From the NCBI GenBank assembly GCA_937896665.1, contig CALBNS010000065.1:1-64000 (forward strand): a stretch of 64,000 bases of DNA, given 5' to 3'. Of this stretch, positions 43,976 to 51,131 are shown piece by piece (position 1 is the stretch's first letter; the number at the start of each line of letters is the position of its first letter). This DNA is from an uncultured Clostridia bacterium. Lineage in GTDB: Bacteria > Bacillota > Clostridia > Lachnospirales > Lachnospiraceae. Below the pieces are notes generated by a model. It was not told the DNA's origin and made no database searches. It worked only from the letters and a program-made list of their open reading frames with translations. The position numbers and the translations under genes are program-made.

Positions 43976-44372
43976 TTTTACGGCAATAACAATTAAGACG
44001 ATTTCTGCTAATTCTGCTGGATAATCGAAATGAATCTCACCGTTATTAATTCCCTGTTGAATGACTTCTGTAAGTGCAGGCTTGAGTTCCGAAATAACAT
44101 GTTTCAGATATTTTTGGTGGATATATGCCTGTGCCTGTGCATTTTCCGGCATCACATCCGTTGTATCAGGGTCACGGCTGCGCTTTAGGAATTCCATAGA
44201 AGAATCTCGGCATGCCTGAAAAAACATCGCCATCCGTAAGAAAGGGGGGACGTTTGTCTGTTCCACAAGTGTTTTTACGGTTTTAAGTGTCGTTTCATAA
44301 TTTCGTTCGATAAGCGCATCCAAGATGGCATCTTTTGACGTAAAAAGCCACTGTCCTGATTTTTGTTTTCAT
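43970..44372 (-). pseudogene. TetR-family regulator gene missing its HTH
   Basis: From codons SKDAILDALIERNYET the minus-strand frame reads a TetR ligand-binding domain (MAMFFQACRDSSMEFL, AEIVLIVIAVKMDNTLI). The start ATG at 44372 reads MKTK and then goes out of frame. Only about a dozen codons separate it from SKDAIL, where the DNA-binding HTH of about 45 residues should be, so the HTH has been deleted. At its 3' end the frame runs into the antisense SanA fragment near 43970. Longest open frame begins at TTG 44323. Confidence 0.7.
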
Positions 44373-44377
44373 AAAGA

Positions 44378-44434
44378 TTGACCGAGGGTCGAAAAAAGTG
44401 GTAATGTAGTTTGTATAGAAGTAGACCATTGGTC
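44378..44434 (+). promoter_or_regulatory. Two TetR-like operators over a promoter
   Basis: GACCGAGGGTC (44380-44390) and GACCATTGGTC (44424-44434) share the dyad GACC-n3-GGTC, each followed by GAAAA, 44 bp apart. The first overlaps a -35 (TTGACC 44378-44383); TAATGT at 44402-44407 is the likely -10. They probably were controlled by the adjacent TetR. Confidence 0.55.
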
Positions 44435-44458
44435 GAAAAGGGAAAATGGAGGATAAAA

Positions 44459-44825
44459 ATGACCTACTCAGAATACTTTGCGAGTGTGAAACAGGAATTT
44501 GCGGGAACTGATGTGAGTGACATTCAGGAACATCTGGCGTATCAGTTCAAAGTTACAGGAGAGGCATCAGGTAATTTTTTATGTAGAAGTAAAGGAAGGT
44601 CAGCTTCATATTGAACCTTATGAATATTATGACCGTGATGTTATGTTTACGGCAACGGCAAAAACTCTCCAGTCAATCATCTCTGGAAAAATGGATCCGG
44701 TTTTAGCTTTTACACTTCAAAAATTAAAAGTTGAGGGCAACTTTAATAAGGCATTAAAACTTACAGAATTGATTCAGAGAAAAAAAGGAGAAAGATGCGT
44801 GTTAAGAAAAAAGAATGGCCATTGA
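44459..44825 (+). pseudogene. SCP2 sterol-carrier domain gene with frameshift
   Basis: ATG 44459 (after GGAGGATAAA) reads MTYSEYFASVKQEF and on to VTGEASGN; near 44570 the frame must shift (one extra A in GGTAATTTT) to continue FYVEVKEGQLHIEPYEYYD through KVEGNFNKALKL to the stop at 44825. SCP2 domains bind lipids and this small gene often sits beside a TetR gene. The single-base insertion breaks it after about 37 codons. Confidence 0.72.
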
Positions 44826-44853
44826 TCAAGTGCTTAGTGGTCACTCTTTTTTT
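44812..44853 (+). terminator. Terminator upstream of the padR operon
   Basis: AGAATGGCCA (44812-44821) and TGGTCACTCT (44838-44847) pair with one mismatch and one wobble, followed by seven T residues. Confidence 0.6.
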
Positions 44854-44864
44854 ATCATAGTCTA

Positions 44865-44927
44865 TTGACAAAATGGTATTATATGGCGTATAGTATGAGT
44901 GTACAATATTATATGTCGCATAATATT
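44865..44927 (+). promoter_or_regulatory. padR operon promoter with inverted repeats
   Basis: TTGACA (44865-44870), 18 bp, TATAGT (44889-44894). The inverted repeat AATATTAT...ATAATATT with a 7-bp spacer (44905-44927) follows, and a similar site (44877-44896) covers the -10. PadR proteins bind such AT-rich dyads, so autoregulation is likely. Confidence 0.6.
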
Positions 44928-45023
44928 GAAGATAAAATAATATTATATAGGGCAAGATCCTAACCCGATAGGAGGCGAGGATCGAATCAGTAACAGGAAA
45001 ACCCAGGAAAAGGGAGTGAAAAC

Positions 45024-45341
45024 ATGGTATTTAATACAGGTGCAGCTCTTCTAGATGCCATTGTGCTGGCAGTTGTGTCGAAGGAGGAGCAGGGAACATA
45101 CGGCTACAAGATTACACAGGACGTGAGACAGGTCCTGGAAGTGTCTGAGTCCACGCTATATCCCGTACTACGCAGACTTCAAAAGGATGAATGTCTGGCA
45201 GTGTATGATATGGAATTCGGTGGACGAAATCGCAGATACTACAGGTTGACGGAAAAGGGCGCGGCACAGTTGAATCTGTATCAGGTTGAGTGGAAATCCT
45301 ACACATTGAAAATTAGCAAATTATTCGAGGGAGGAAAATAG
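45024..45341 (+). CDS. PadR-family transcriptional regulator
   Basis: A 105-aa winged-helix repressor. GTYGYKITQDV, STLYPVLRRLQKDECL and GGRNRRYYRLTEKG are the typical PadR motifs. It heads an operon with a DUF1700 and a DUF4097 protein, an arrangement that commonly responds to envelope stress or antibiotics. GGGAGTGAAAAC precedes ATG 45024. Confidence 0.92.
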   Translation: MVFNTGAALLDAIVLAVVSKEEQGTYGYKITQDVRQVLEVSESTLYPVLRRLQKDECLAVYDMEFGGRNRRYYRLTEKGAAQLNLYQVEWKSYTLKISKLFEGGK

Positions 45342-45342
45342 T

Positions 45343-46026
45343 ATGAATCGAATAGAATTTATGGAGCAGTTAGAACGTTTGCTTTCTGATATTCCTGAAG
45401 GTGACAGACTGGATGCCATAGCATATTATAATGATTATTTTGATGAGGCAGGTGTGGAAAATGAGGCAAAAGTAATTCAGGAATTAGGAAGTCCCGGCAA
45501 AGTTGCTGCAATTATTAAAGCAGATCTGAATGCATCGGGAAATGAGCATGCAGAATATACAGAGCAAGGTTACTCAGATGGACGCACGAATGCGAATCAA
45601 AATATGCTATCCAGAAAAGAGAGCGGATACCGAGAACCAAGACAGAAGCGGAAAATTCCTTTGGCATTGCTTATTGTATTGATTGTTTTTGCATCTCCGA
45701 TGCTGATTGGGATTGGCGGCGGATTGTTAGGTGCTCTGGTAGGATTGGTTGCCGCATTGTTTGGAGTCATTATTACGGTAGTAGCAGGTGGATTTGCTTT
45801 TCTGATGTCGGGCGTGGTTGGTTTAGTATACGGTATTTTTAGGATTGTGTTTAGTCCTGTCGAGGGGCTTGTGTACTTGGGTATAGGAAGTCTTGCCCTT
45901 GCAGCAGGGATTCTTCTGGTTGTTTTATTTGTATGGTGTGCATTCAAATGGATTCCGGCATTATTTCGTTGGCTTGTGAATCTGTGTCAGAAACTGCTTT
46001 ACAGAGATGGAGGGAGGAATCAATAA
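45343..46026 (+). CDS. DUF1700 (HAAS-type) membrane protein
   Basis: A 227-aa protein. The N-terminal cytoplasmic part MNRIEFMEQLERLLSDIPEG and YYNDYFDEAG (about 27-36) is the HAAS/DUF1700 domain; four hydrophobic, Gly-rich helices follow (about 105-205). It begins 1 bp after padR and overlaps the next gene by one base (TAATG). It probably cooperates with PadR and the DUF4097 protein; the exact role is unknown. Confidence 0.88.
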   Translation: MNRIEFMEQLERLLSDIPEGDRLDAIAYYNDYFDEAGVENEAKVIQELGSPGKVAAIIKADLNASGNEHAEYTEQGYSDGRTNANQNMLSRKESGYREPRQKRKIPLALLIVLIVFASPMLIGIGGGLLGALVGLVAALFGVIITVVAGGFAFLMSGVVGLVYGIFRIVFSPVEGLVYLGIGSLALAAGILLVVLFVWCAFKWIPALFRWLVNLCQKLLYRDGGRNQ

Positions 46027-46784
46027 TGAAAAAGTTTACAAAGATAGCTTTGATCATTGCATCCATTATGTCGGTGATTGGGGTGCTTTGCCTGATAGGG
46101 TCTTTTGCCATGGGATTTACATGGGGAACATTTGCTGACATGGTACAAAGTGGGAAATTTAGTTTTGGTTTCAGTGGGAAAAATTCTGGAATTATCCATA
46201 TGGGAAAAAGCGTATGTTCAGACGAAGTGGAGGAAAAATGCAGAAATCTGGATATTGAGCTTAAAGCCGGTATTCTGAAGATATATTATGATGATGTGAA
46301 TTATATTCAAATTGAGCAGGAAGATGTGCCAGGATTCAAGTATTATATAGATGAGGAAACGCTGTATGTTGAAGGCGGCAGCAAATTCGGTATCCATCAT
46401 TCCGCTGGAACAGTTACTCTTGTGATTCCAAAGAATATGATATTTGATGAAGTCGATTTAGAAATCGGTGCGGGTGAAGCGAATGTGGAAGGACTAGCAG
46501 CAAACACGGTTAATGTAGATGTTGGCGCAGGAGAGGCAGATATCACGGGTTTGGATGTGAAGAATCTGAATGCAGAAACCGGTGCAGGGCAACTATATAT
46601 GGAACTAATTGGTTCAGAAGAAGATTACAATTATGATGTGGAGTGTGGTGTCGGAGAAGTTCAGATCGGAGAAAGTACTTTTGAAGGTCTTGGAAGAGAA
46701 CAACATCTCACACATCCGGGTGCAAACCGATTCCTAGATGTAGAATGTGGAGTCGGAGAAATTCAGATTGAATTTCAAAAATAG
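46026..46784 (+). CDS. DUF4097 family protein
   Basis: A 252-aa protein with an N-terminal membrane helix (about 5-27) and an extracytoplasmic beta-solenoid-like domain with repeated VDVGAGEADITG and VECGVGEVQIGE turns (about 130-250). Start ATG 46026 overlaps the previous stop codon. Function unknown; the family is usually coupled to DUF1700/PadR. Confidence 0.88.
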   Translation: MKKFTKIALIIASIMSVIGVLCLIGSFAMGFTWGTFADMVQSGKFSFGFSGKNSGIIHMGKSVCSDEVEEKCRNLDIELKAGILKIYYDDVNYIQIEQEDVPGFKYYIDEETLYVEGGSKFGIHHSAGTVTLVIPKNMIFDEVDLEIGAGEANVEGLAANTVNVDVGAGEADITGLDVKNLNAETGAGQLYMELIGSEEDYNYDVECGVGEVQIGESTFEGLGREQHLTHPGANRFLDVECGVGEIQIEFQK

Positions 46785-46824
46785 TCTAGAATAGAAAAAT
46801 ATTATAATTCAGGAGGGAATCATT

Positions 46825-47007
46825 ATGGAAAACAAGAGATTATATCGATCATCTACAAATTATATGCTGGCAGGCGTTTGTGGAGGTATTGCAGAGTACT
46901 TTAACATTGATCCGACGCTGGTTCGTCTGGCTTGGGTTTTGTTCTCGGCATTTGGAGGCTCCGGTGTGCTGGCCTATATTGTAGCTGCAATTATTATCCC
47001 AAAGTAA
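46825..47007 (+). CDS. PspC domain protein
   Basis: A 60-aa membrane protein made only of a PspC domain: LYRSSTNYMLAGVCGGIAEY and PTLVRLAWVL, with one long helix. PspC proteins belong to phage-shock or envelope-stress systems. It follows the DUF4097 gene by 40 bp with AGGAGGGAATC upstream, so it joins the padR operon. Confidence 0.92.
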   Translation: MENKRLYRSSTNYMLAGVCGGIAEYFNIDPTLVRLAWVLFSAFGGSGVLAYIVAAIIIPK

Positions 47008-47089
47008 TAGACAATTAATAGTTATTTTTGATATATTGATTGCAGATGCAAATAAACGATTGGCAGACAAGGAGTAAGAGAGAAGGTTT

Positions 47090-47965
47090 ATGTGGATTCA
47101 TATGTTAGAACATGTATTGCTGCATTCGTTGGAGGAAACGGTAAAATTGGTTCCGTTCCTGTTTCTCACGTATTTGGCGATGGAATATCTGGAGAACAGG
47201 GCCGGGCAGCGAACCATTAAGATGTTGTCAAAGACAGGGAAGAAGGGACCTGCGATAGGGGCTGCACTGGGGATGATTCCCCAGTGTGGCTTCTCGGCAG
47301 CTGCAGCAAATTTATATGCCGGCGGCGTGATCACGGTCGGTACGATGGTGGCTGTTTTTCTGTCAACTTCCGATGAGATGCTTCCTATCCTGATTTCAGG
47401 GAGAGCAGACACAAAAGAGATTATTGGAATTGTGTTAGCAAAGGTACTAGTAGGATGCGTGGCGGGATTTCTTGTGGATTATTTGGTTCGCAGGCTGAAC
47501 CACGGAGAACAAAAAGGACTGCAGATTCATGAAATTTGCGAGAGAGATCGCTGCCGCTGCGAGGAGGGCAGTATTTTTAAGTCTGCCCTGATACATTGCG
47601 CGAATATTACGGTATTCATATTTGGGGTACTATTTGTCATTCACTTGCTTGCAGAGGCAATTGGCATGGAAGAACTGTTGGGAGCAGCTGCGAAGTATCC
47701 GCTCTTAAGTATTTTATTTGTAGCTTTGCTTGGCATGATTCCAAATTGTGCGGTTTCAGTGGCAATTACGACCTTGTATCTGGAAGGAGTATTATCTTTT
47801 GGAAGTATGTTTGCAGGGTTATTATCCTGTGCGGGAATCGGAATTGCTATTTTATTCAAAGTGAATCCGAACCGGAAGAAGAATATAATCATTGCGGGCG
47901 GAATTTACGGAATCAGTATTTTAAGTGGTATTTTGATGGAAATGATATTTTCCCAAGTGGCGTGA
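47090..47965 (+). CDS. Putative manganese/arsenic efflux-like permease (ArsP_2 family)
   Basis: A 291-aa membrane protein with about ten helices in two similar halves. The paired motifs GMIPQCGFSAAAANLYAGGVIT (split: GMIPQCGF about 62-69) and GMIPNCAVSVAITTLYLEG (about 216) are the hallmark. A charged and Cys-rich loop (ERDRCRCEEG) lies between the halves. Members are called putative manganese transporter or arsenic efflux protein; neither is demonstrated here. It is preceded by GAGAGAAGG. Confidence 0.8.
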   Translation: MWIHMLEHVLLHSLEETVKLVPFLFLTYLAMEYLENRAGQRTIKMLSKTGKKGPAIGAALGMIPQCGFSAAAANLYAGGVITVGTMVAVFLSTSDEMLPILISGRADTKEIIGIVLAKVLVGCVAGFLVDYLVRRLNHGEQKGLQIHEICERDRCRCEEGSIFKSALIHCANITVFIFGVLFVIHLLAEAIGMEELLGAAAKYPLLSILFVALLGMIPNCAVSVAITTLYLEGVLSFGSMFAGLLSCAGIGIAILFKVNPNRKKNIIIAGGIYGISILSGILMEMIFSQVA

Positions 47966-47995
47966 AATTGATTAAGGAAGGGGATGTCGCACTAA

Positions 47996-48163
47996 GTGCT
48001 TAGTGAGCAGCCCTATTTTGTGTATGATAGGAAAGTAGTATTCTTGGAACGCTTCCTAGCGATAGGGGTGTATTTCTTTATTACGGTCGGTGTTGTCTGG
48101 CCAGTGGCGGGGCTACTCTATGGTGCGTTGATTGCAACTATAAATATTATAAGGAAAAAGTAA
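47996..48163 (+). CDS. Small membrane ORF, possibly a gene remnant
   Basis: A 55-codon frame starting at GTG 47996 reads MLSEQPYFVYDRKVVF... with two hydrophobic segments and a basic end INIIRKK. GGAAGGGG lies 12 bases upstream. The composition is protein-like, but no family is recognised, and it could be the 3' end of a decayed gene. Confidence 0.35.
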   Translation: MLSEQPYFVYDRKVVFLERFLAIGVYFFITVGVVWPVAGLLYGALIATINIIRKK

Positions 48164-48229
48164 ACTATCCGTCTAAGACGAGCAAACTTGAGCATAGATT
48201 GAAATAAAAGCAAGAAGTCTGGAGTAAAG

Positions 48230-48442
48230 ATGAAAAGGAAACAATGGAAACTTGGATTACTTGTAGCTGTTCTGTTAATTGGTGCAGGATTGAGTCTTTC
48301 AAGAGTAGTGAATGTAAGTAATACAGTGAACGGAAGAGAACTTCCGATTTATTCGGTGGAGACGGATGAAAAGAAGGTTGCACTGAGTTTTGATGCCGCG
48401 TGGGGGAATGGTTGCTCGGGTTACAAAATGAAGTGGAAATGA
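48230..48442 (+). pseudogene. pdaB: PdaB-like polysaccharide deacetylase, 5' part (interrupted)
   Basis: The first 60 codons encode MKRKQWKLGLLVAVLLIGAG (signal anchor) and end in KKVALSFDAAWGN, the start of the NodB deacetylase domain. At 48410 the gene meets the left end of an inserted element and reads ten foreign codons to a stop at 48440. Joining 48410 directly to 52799 restores AWGNEDTQQILD in frame, total 249 aa, the usual PdaB length. The spore family is inferred from the FDAAWGNED motif and size; PdaB acts in late spore formation. Confidence 0.85.
48399..48410 (+). repeat. Left attachment core (attL)
   Basis: CGTGGGGGAATG, joined on the left to host codons (GATGCCG) and on the right to element sequence GTTGCTCGGGTTAC. 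The element side includes GGTTAC (48419-48424), which pairs with GTAACC at the other end when attP is rebuilt. Confidence 0.85.
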
Positions 48443-48545
48443 AAGAGAAAGGCAATTAAAAGAACTAATCAAAAAGCTTTGTGATTCTAATACAAGAAAC
48501 GCATTAACAAGAGATATATTTATTGATTATATTTTAGATGCATAG

Positions 48546-48841
48546 CTTGCAGATGGTGGTTGGACATTCTCCGGCAATGTCACTAACCCTGATATGACAA
48601 GTATGGCAATCCAGTCTCTCGCTCCTTACTATATCAAAAATGACAGAGTGAAAATCGCTGTTGATAAGGCTGTAAACACGTTGTCTTTAATGCAACAAAA
48701 TGATGGCGGATTTAAGTTGGCTTATAATAACAAGGTTAACAATCTACTACTGTTGATTCTGATGTAAATAATGGCGTAACAGATAACAATCAAAGCACAG
48801 ACAAAGATATCACTTTACCACAAACAGGCGATAATTTTTGA
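48546..48841 (+). pseudogene. Remnant of an LPXTG surface protein with prenyltransferase-like repeats
   Basis: An open frame (48546-48767) without a start reads LADGGWTFSGNVTNPDMTSM and then MQQNDGGFKLAYNNK, the pattern of terpene-cyclase-type alpha/alpha repeats used in Gram-positive surface proteins. A second frame ends ITLPQTGDNF at 48841, a sortase motif without the following membrane helix. A further fragment ends at 48543. All are broken. Confidence 0.6.
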
Positions 48842-48860
48842 TTTGCGGAGGAAAAGAATA

Positions 48861-49130
48861 TTGAAAGAAAAATTTATTGATACAGAATTTTATCAGTTTA
48901 TGCAAAATAAAAATTGCGAGTTTTTTCCTTGCCATAAGGTGAGTAATACGGACTCCTTTAACTGTTTGTTTTGTTTTTGCCCGCTATATACCTTTGCAAA
49001 CTGCGGTGGTAATTTTATACAAACCAAAGATGGCATAAAAAATTGTGAACTATGCACTTTGCCTCATAGGAAAGAGAATTATGCTTATATTATCGGGAAA
49101 TTAAAAGATACGGGTGGTTCCTTAAAGTGA
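48861..49130 (+). CDS. Cysteine-rich small domain protein
   Basis: An 89-aa protein with about eight Cys (CEFFPCHK, CLFCFCPLY, CGGNF, CELCTLPH) of the Cys_rich_small family, probably binding metal. The likely start is TTG 48861 with GGAGG 10 bases before it. In other bacteria the domain appears beside cobalamin-related genes; here it lies alone in the element, possibly as captured cargo. Confidence 0.7.
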   Translation: MKEKFIDTEFYQFMQNKNCEFFPCHKVSNTDSFNCLFCFCPLYTFANCGGNFIQTKDGIKNCELCTLPHRKENYAYIIGKLKDTGGSLK

Positions 49131-49380
49131 ATGCTTTTTGTAAATACGACCCTATCATTAATTTTCTCTTTTTTAGGGGTTGTCGGCTTCTCAATGTTTT
49201 TCATGTATCCGATAACACCTCAATTGAAGATTTATATTACGGCAACATAAGCCCGCACGAAAAGTATCATATCAGAGGCGCTCATGGAGCTGTATATGTA
49301 TGCTATCACTACTAAAAATGACCTATGAGAAGATTTTAGATACAGTAAAAGAGGTCAAAGAGGAAACCGCTGACGAATAA
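49127..49380 (+). pseudogene. Short relics in the element
   Basis: The frame 49127-49315 contains IEDLYYGNISPHEKYHIRG, like the N-terminus of a small protein family common in Lachnospiraceae (DUF6809-like), after which it diverges. A 20-codon frame MTYEKILDTVKEVKEETADE follows at 49318-49380. Neither is a convincing intact gene. Confidence 0.3.
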
Positions 49381-49421
49381 TGTGCAAGTATATTACGGCT
49401 GATTTTGAAATATAATATATA

Positions 49422-49489
49422 TTAGCCGATATATGATTGCTTTTTTGTCTTATTTCGGCTAAAATAAAATCAGATTAAAAATTAGCCGA
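49422..49489. repeat. Three TTAGCCGA half-sites upstream of the ATPase gene
   Basis: TTAGCCGA (49422-49429), its reverse complement TCGGCTAA (49455-49462), and TTAGCCGA (49482-49489). The last sits 12 bp before the ribosome site of the ATPase gene. They could form an operator or hairpins that sequester it. Confidence 0.55.
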
Positions 49490-49506
49490 AAAAGGTGGAG
49501 GTAGTT

Positions 49507-50730
49507 ATGGAATATATTACAAGGAATCTTGAGAGCGTAGTACAGCAGGTTACAAAGGAGTATCCGGTGGTTCTGGTTACAGGACCAAGGCAAGTTGGAA
49601 AGACCACAATGCTTCAAAAAATGATGGAAGGAACCCACAGAGGGTATGTGTCTTTGGATGATTTGAATGAGAGAAGTATTGCTAAGACAGACCCGGAATT
49701 ATTTTTACAGTTACACAAGCCACCGGTATTGATTGATGAGGTTCAGTATGCACCGGAGCTGTTCACTTATATTAAAATGTATGTAGATAAGAACCGCACT
49801 CCGGGGGATTTTTGGCTTACGGGTTCGCAAGTGTTTAAGATGATGAAGGGTGTACAGGAGTCTTTGGCCGGAAGAGTGGCGGTGCTTTCATTAACATCTC
49901 TGTCGCAAGCGGAAATATATGGTGGTTCGACAGAACCATTTGTGGTTGATTTGGAAGCATTGAACACAAGAAAAGAAGGGAAAGAGGAAGCTGATACTAG
50001 AGCCGTATTTGAGCGCATTTATAAAGGCTCTATGCCTGCCATTGTTAGTGGTGTAAATAGCAATAGCAAAATCTTCTATAACAGTTACCTGAGCACATAT
50101 ATAGAGCGTGATGTGAGGGAGTTATCTGATACGATTGATTCTTTAAAATTCTTACGCTTTATCACGGCGGTGGCAGCAAGATGTGGACAAATGCTGAATG
50201 TAACCGATATAGCAAGAGATGCAGATATCAATGGGGTTCAAGCTAAGAATTGGCTCGGAATATTAGAAACATTGGGAATTATCTTTTATCTCCATCCATA
50301 TTCCAACAACCTTCTCAAACGGTTGGTGAAAACGCCTAAACTTTATTTTTATGATACAGGCCTTGTATGCTATTTGACAAAGTGGAGTAGTGCAGAGACT
50401 TTGGAAAGTGGTGCTATGAATGGAGCTATTTTGGAAAATTATGTTGTGGCTGAAATTGTGAAGACCTATCTAAACAATGGAAAACAGCCATATTTGTATT
50501 ATTATCGCGATAGGGATGCGAAGGAAATAGATATTGTGTTAGAACATGATGGTGTACTAAACCCAATAGAAATTAAGAAGACTTCGAATCCGGGAACGGA
50601 GCTAATCAGGGTATTTGATTTACTAGATAAGGCTTCTACTCCACGGTCAAAGGGAGCAGTTGTCTGTATGAAACCGGGATTGAGTGCAATTGACAGGGAT
50701 AATTATATTGTACCTGTGTGGATGATTTAA
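49507..50730 (+). CDS. AAA_14/DUF4143 family ATPase
   Basis: A 407-aa ATPase. Walker A GPRQVGKTTML (about 25-35), Walker B PVLIDEVQYAPELF (about 76-89), WLTGSQ sensor, then the DUF4143 C-terminal domain with a REase-like fold (YYRDRDAKEIDIVLE, about 326-340, D and E resembling a nuclease site). These proteins are abundant in gut anaerobes and of unknown function. ATG 49507 is preceded by AAAGGTGGAGG; an in-frame GTG at 49495 is on top of that site. It is the only large cargo gene of the element apart from the recombinase. Confidence 0.88.
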   Translation: MEYITRNLESVVQQVTKEYPVVLVTGPRQVGKTTMLQKMMEGTHRGYVSLDDLNERSIAKTDPELFLQLHKPPVLIDEVQYAPELFTYIKMYVDKNRTPGDFWLTGSQVFKMMKGVQESLAGRVAVLSLTSLSQAEIYGGSTEPFVVDLEALNTRKEGKEEADTRAVFERIYKGSMPAIVSGVNSNSKIFYNSYLSTYIERDVRELSDTIDSLKFLRFITAVAARCGQMLNVTDIARDADINGVQAKNWLGILETLGIIFYLHPYSNNLLKRLVKTPKLYFYDTGLVCYLTKWSSAETLESGAMNGAILENYVVAEIVKTYLNNGKQPYLYYYRDRDAKEIDIVLEHDGVLNPIEIKKTSNPGTELIRVFDLLDKASTPRSKGAVVCMKPGLSAIDRDNYIVPVWMI

Positions 50731-50957
50731 GACAGACTAATCTAGTATGAATTGTGCGAAGTTACTATGTTTTTGGCGGAGTGTTGCGACAAACACTTCG
50801 CTATTTCTATGCCCAAAAGGTCAAATTATTTCTTTAAAAAAATTATTTCTCAAATTAAAAAAACAAATTTTCAATCATTATATAGAGGAAGGAATTTATT
50901 TTGTGTTAGTTCAAGGGTCTCTTTCATAAATTTAACCAAAGAGATGGAGGCATAACT

Positions 50958-51065
50958 ATGACCAAACAAAACGAGTATAAGATTGAGAGAGTGTTTTTGG
51001 GGATAATTACGAGTGAAGAGTTGATTTACAAAATAATCCTTTCAAAATTGAGAGAAAGGAAATAA
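50958..51065 (+). CDS. 35-aa ORF upstream of the recombinase
   Basis: MTKQNEYKIERVFLGIITSEELIYKI... with a charged C-terminus; GATGGAGGCATAACT upstream is a good ribosome site. Small ORFs with an IERVF...EEL pattern often come just before serine recombinase genes in Clostridia. Role unknown. The stretch 50731-50957 holds a 67-codon frame (50752) I cannot identify. Confidence 0.5.
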   Translation: MTKQNEYKIERVFLGIITSEELIYKIILSKLRERK

Positions 51066-51131
51066 AAACAATTGCATTCATAGCTGTGTTGGATTACACT
51101 TTCAGTATGGTAGCAATTGAATGGTGTAAGA

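Noticed and set aside
50752..50955. 67-codon frame between the ATPase and the recombinase
   Set aside because: TTG start, no ribosome site and no recognisable motif; kept only as a note.
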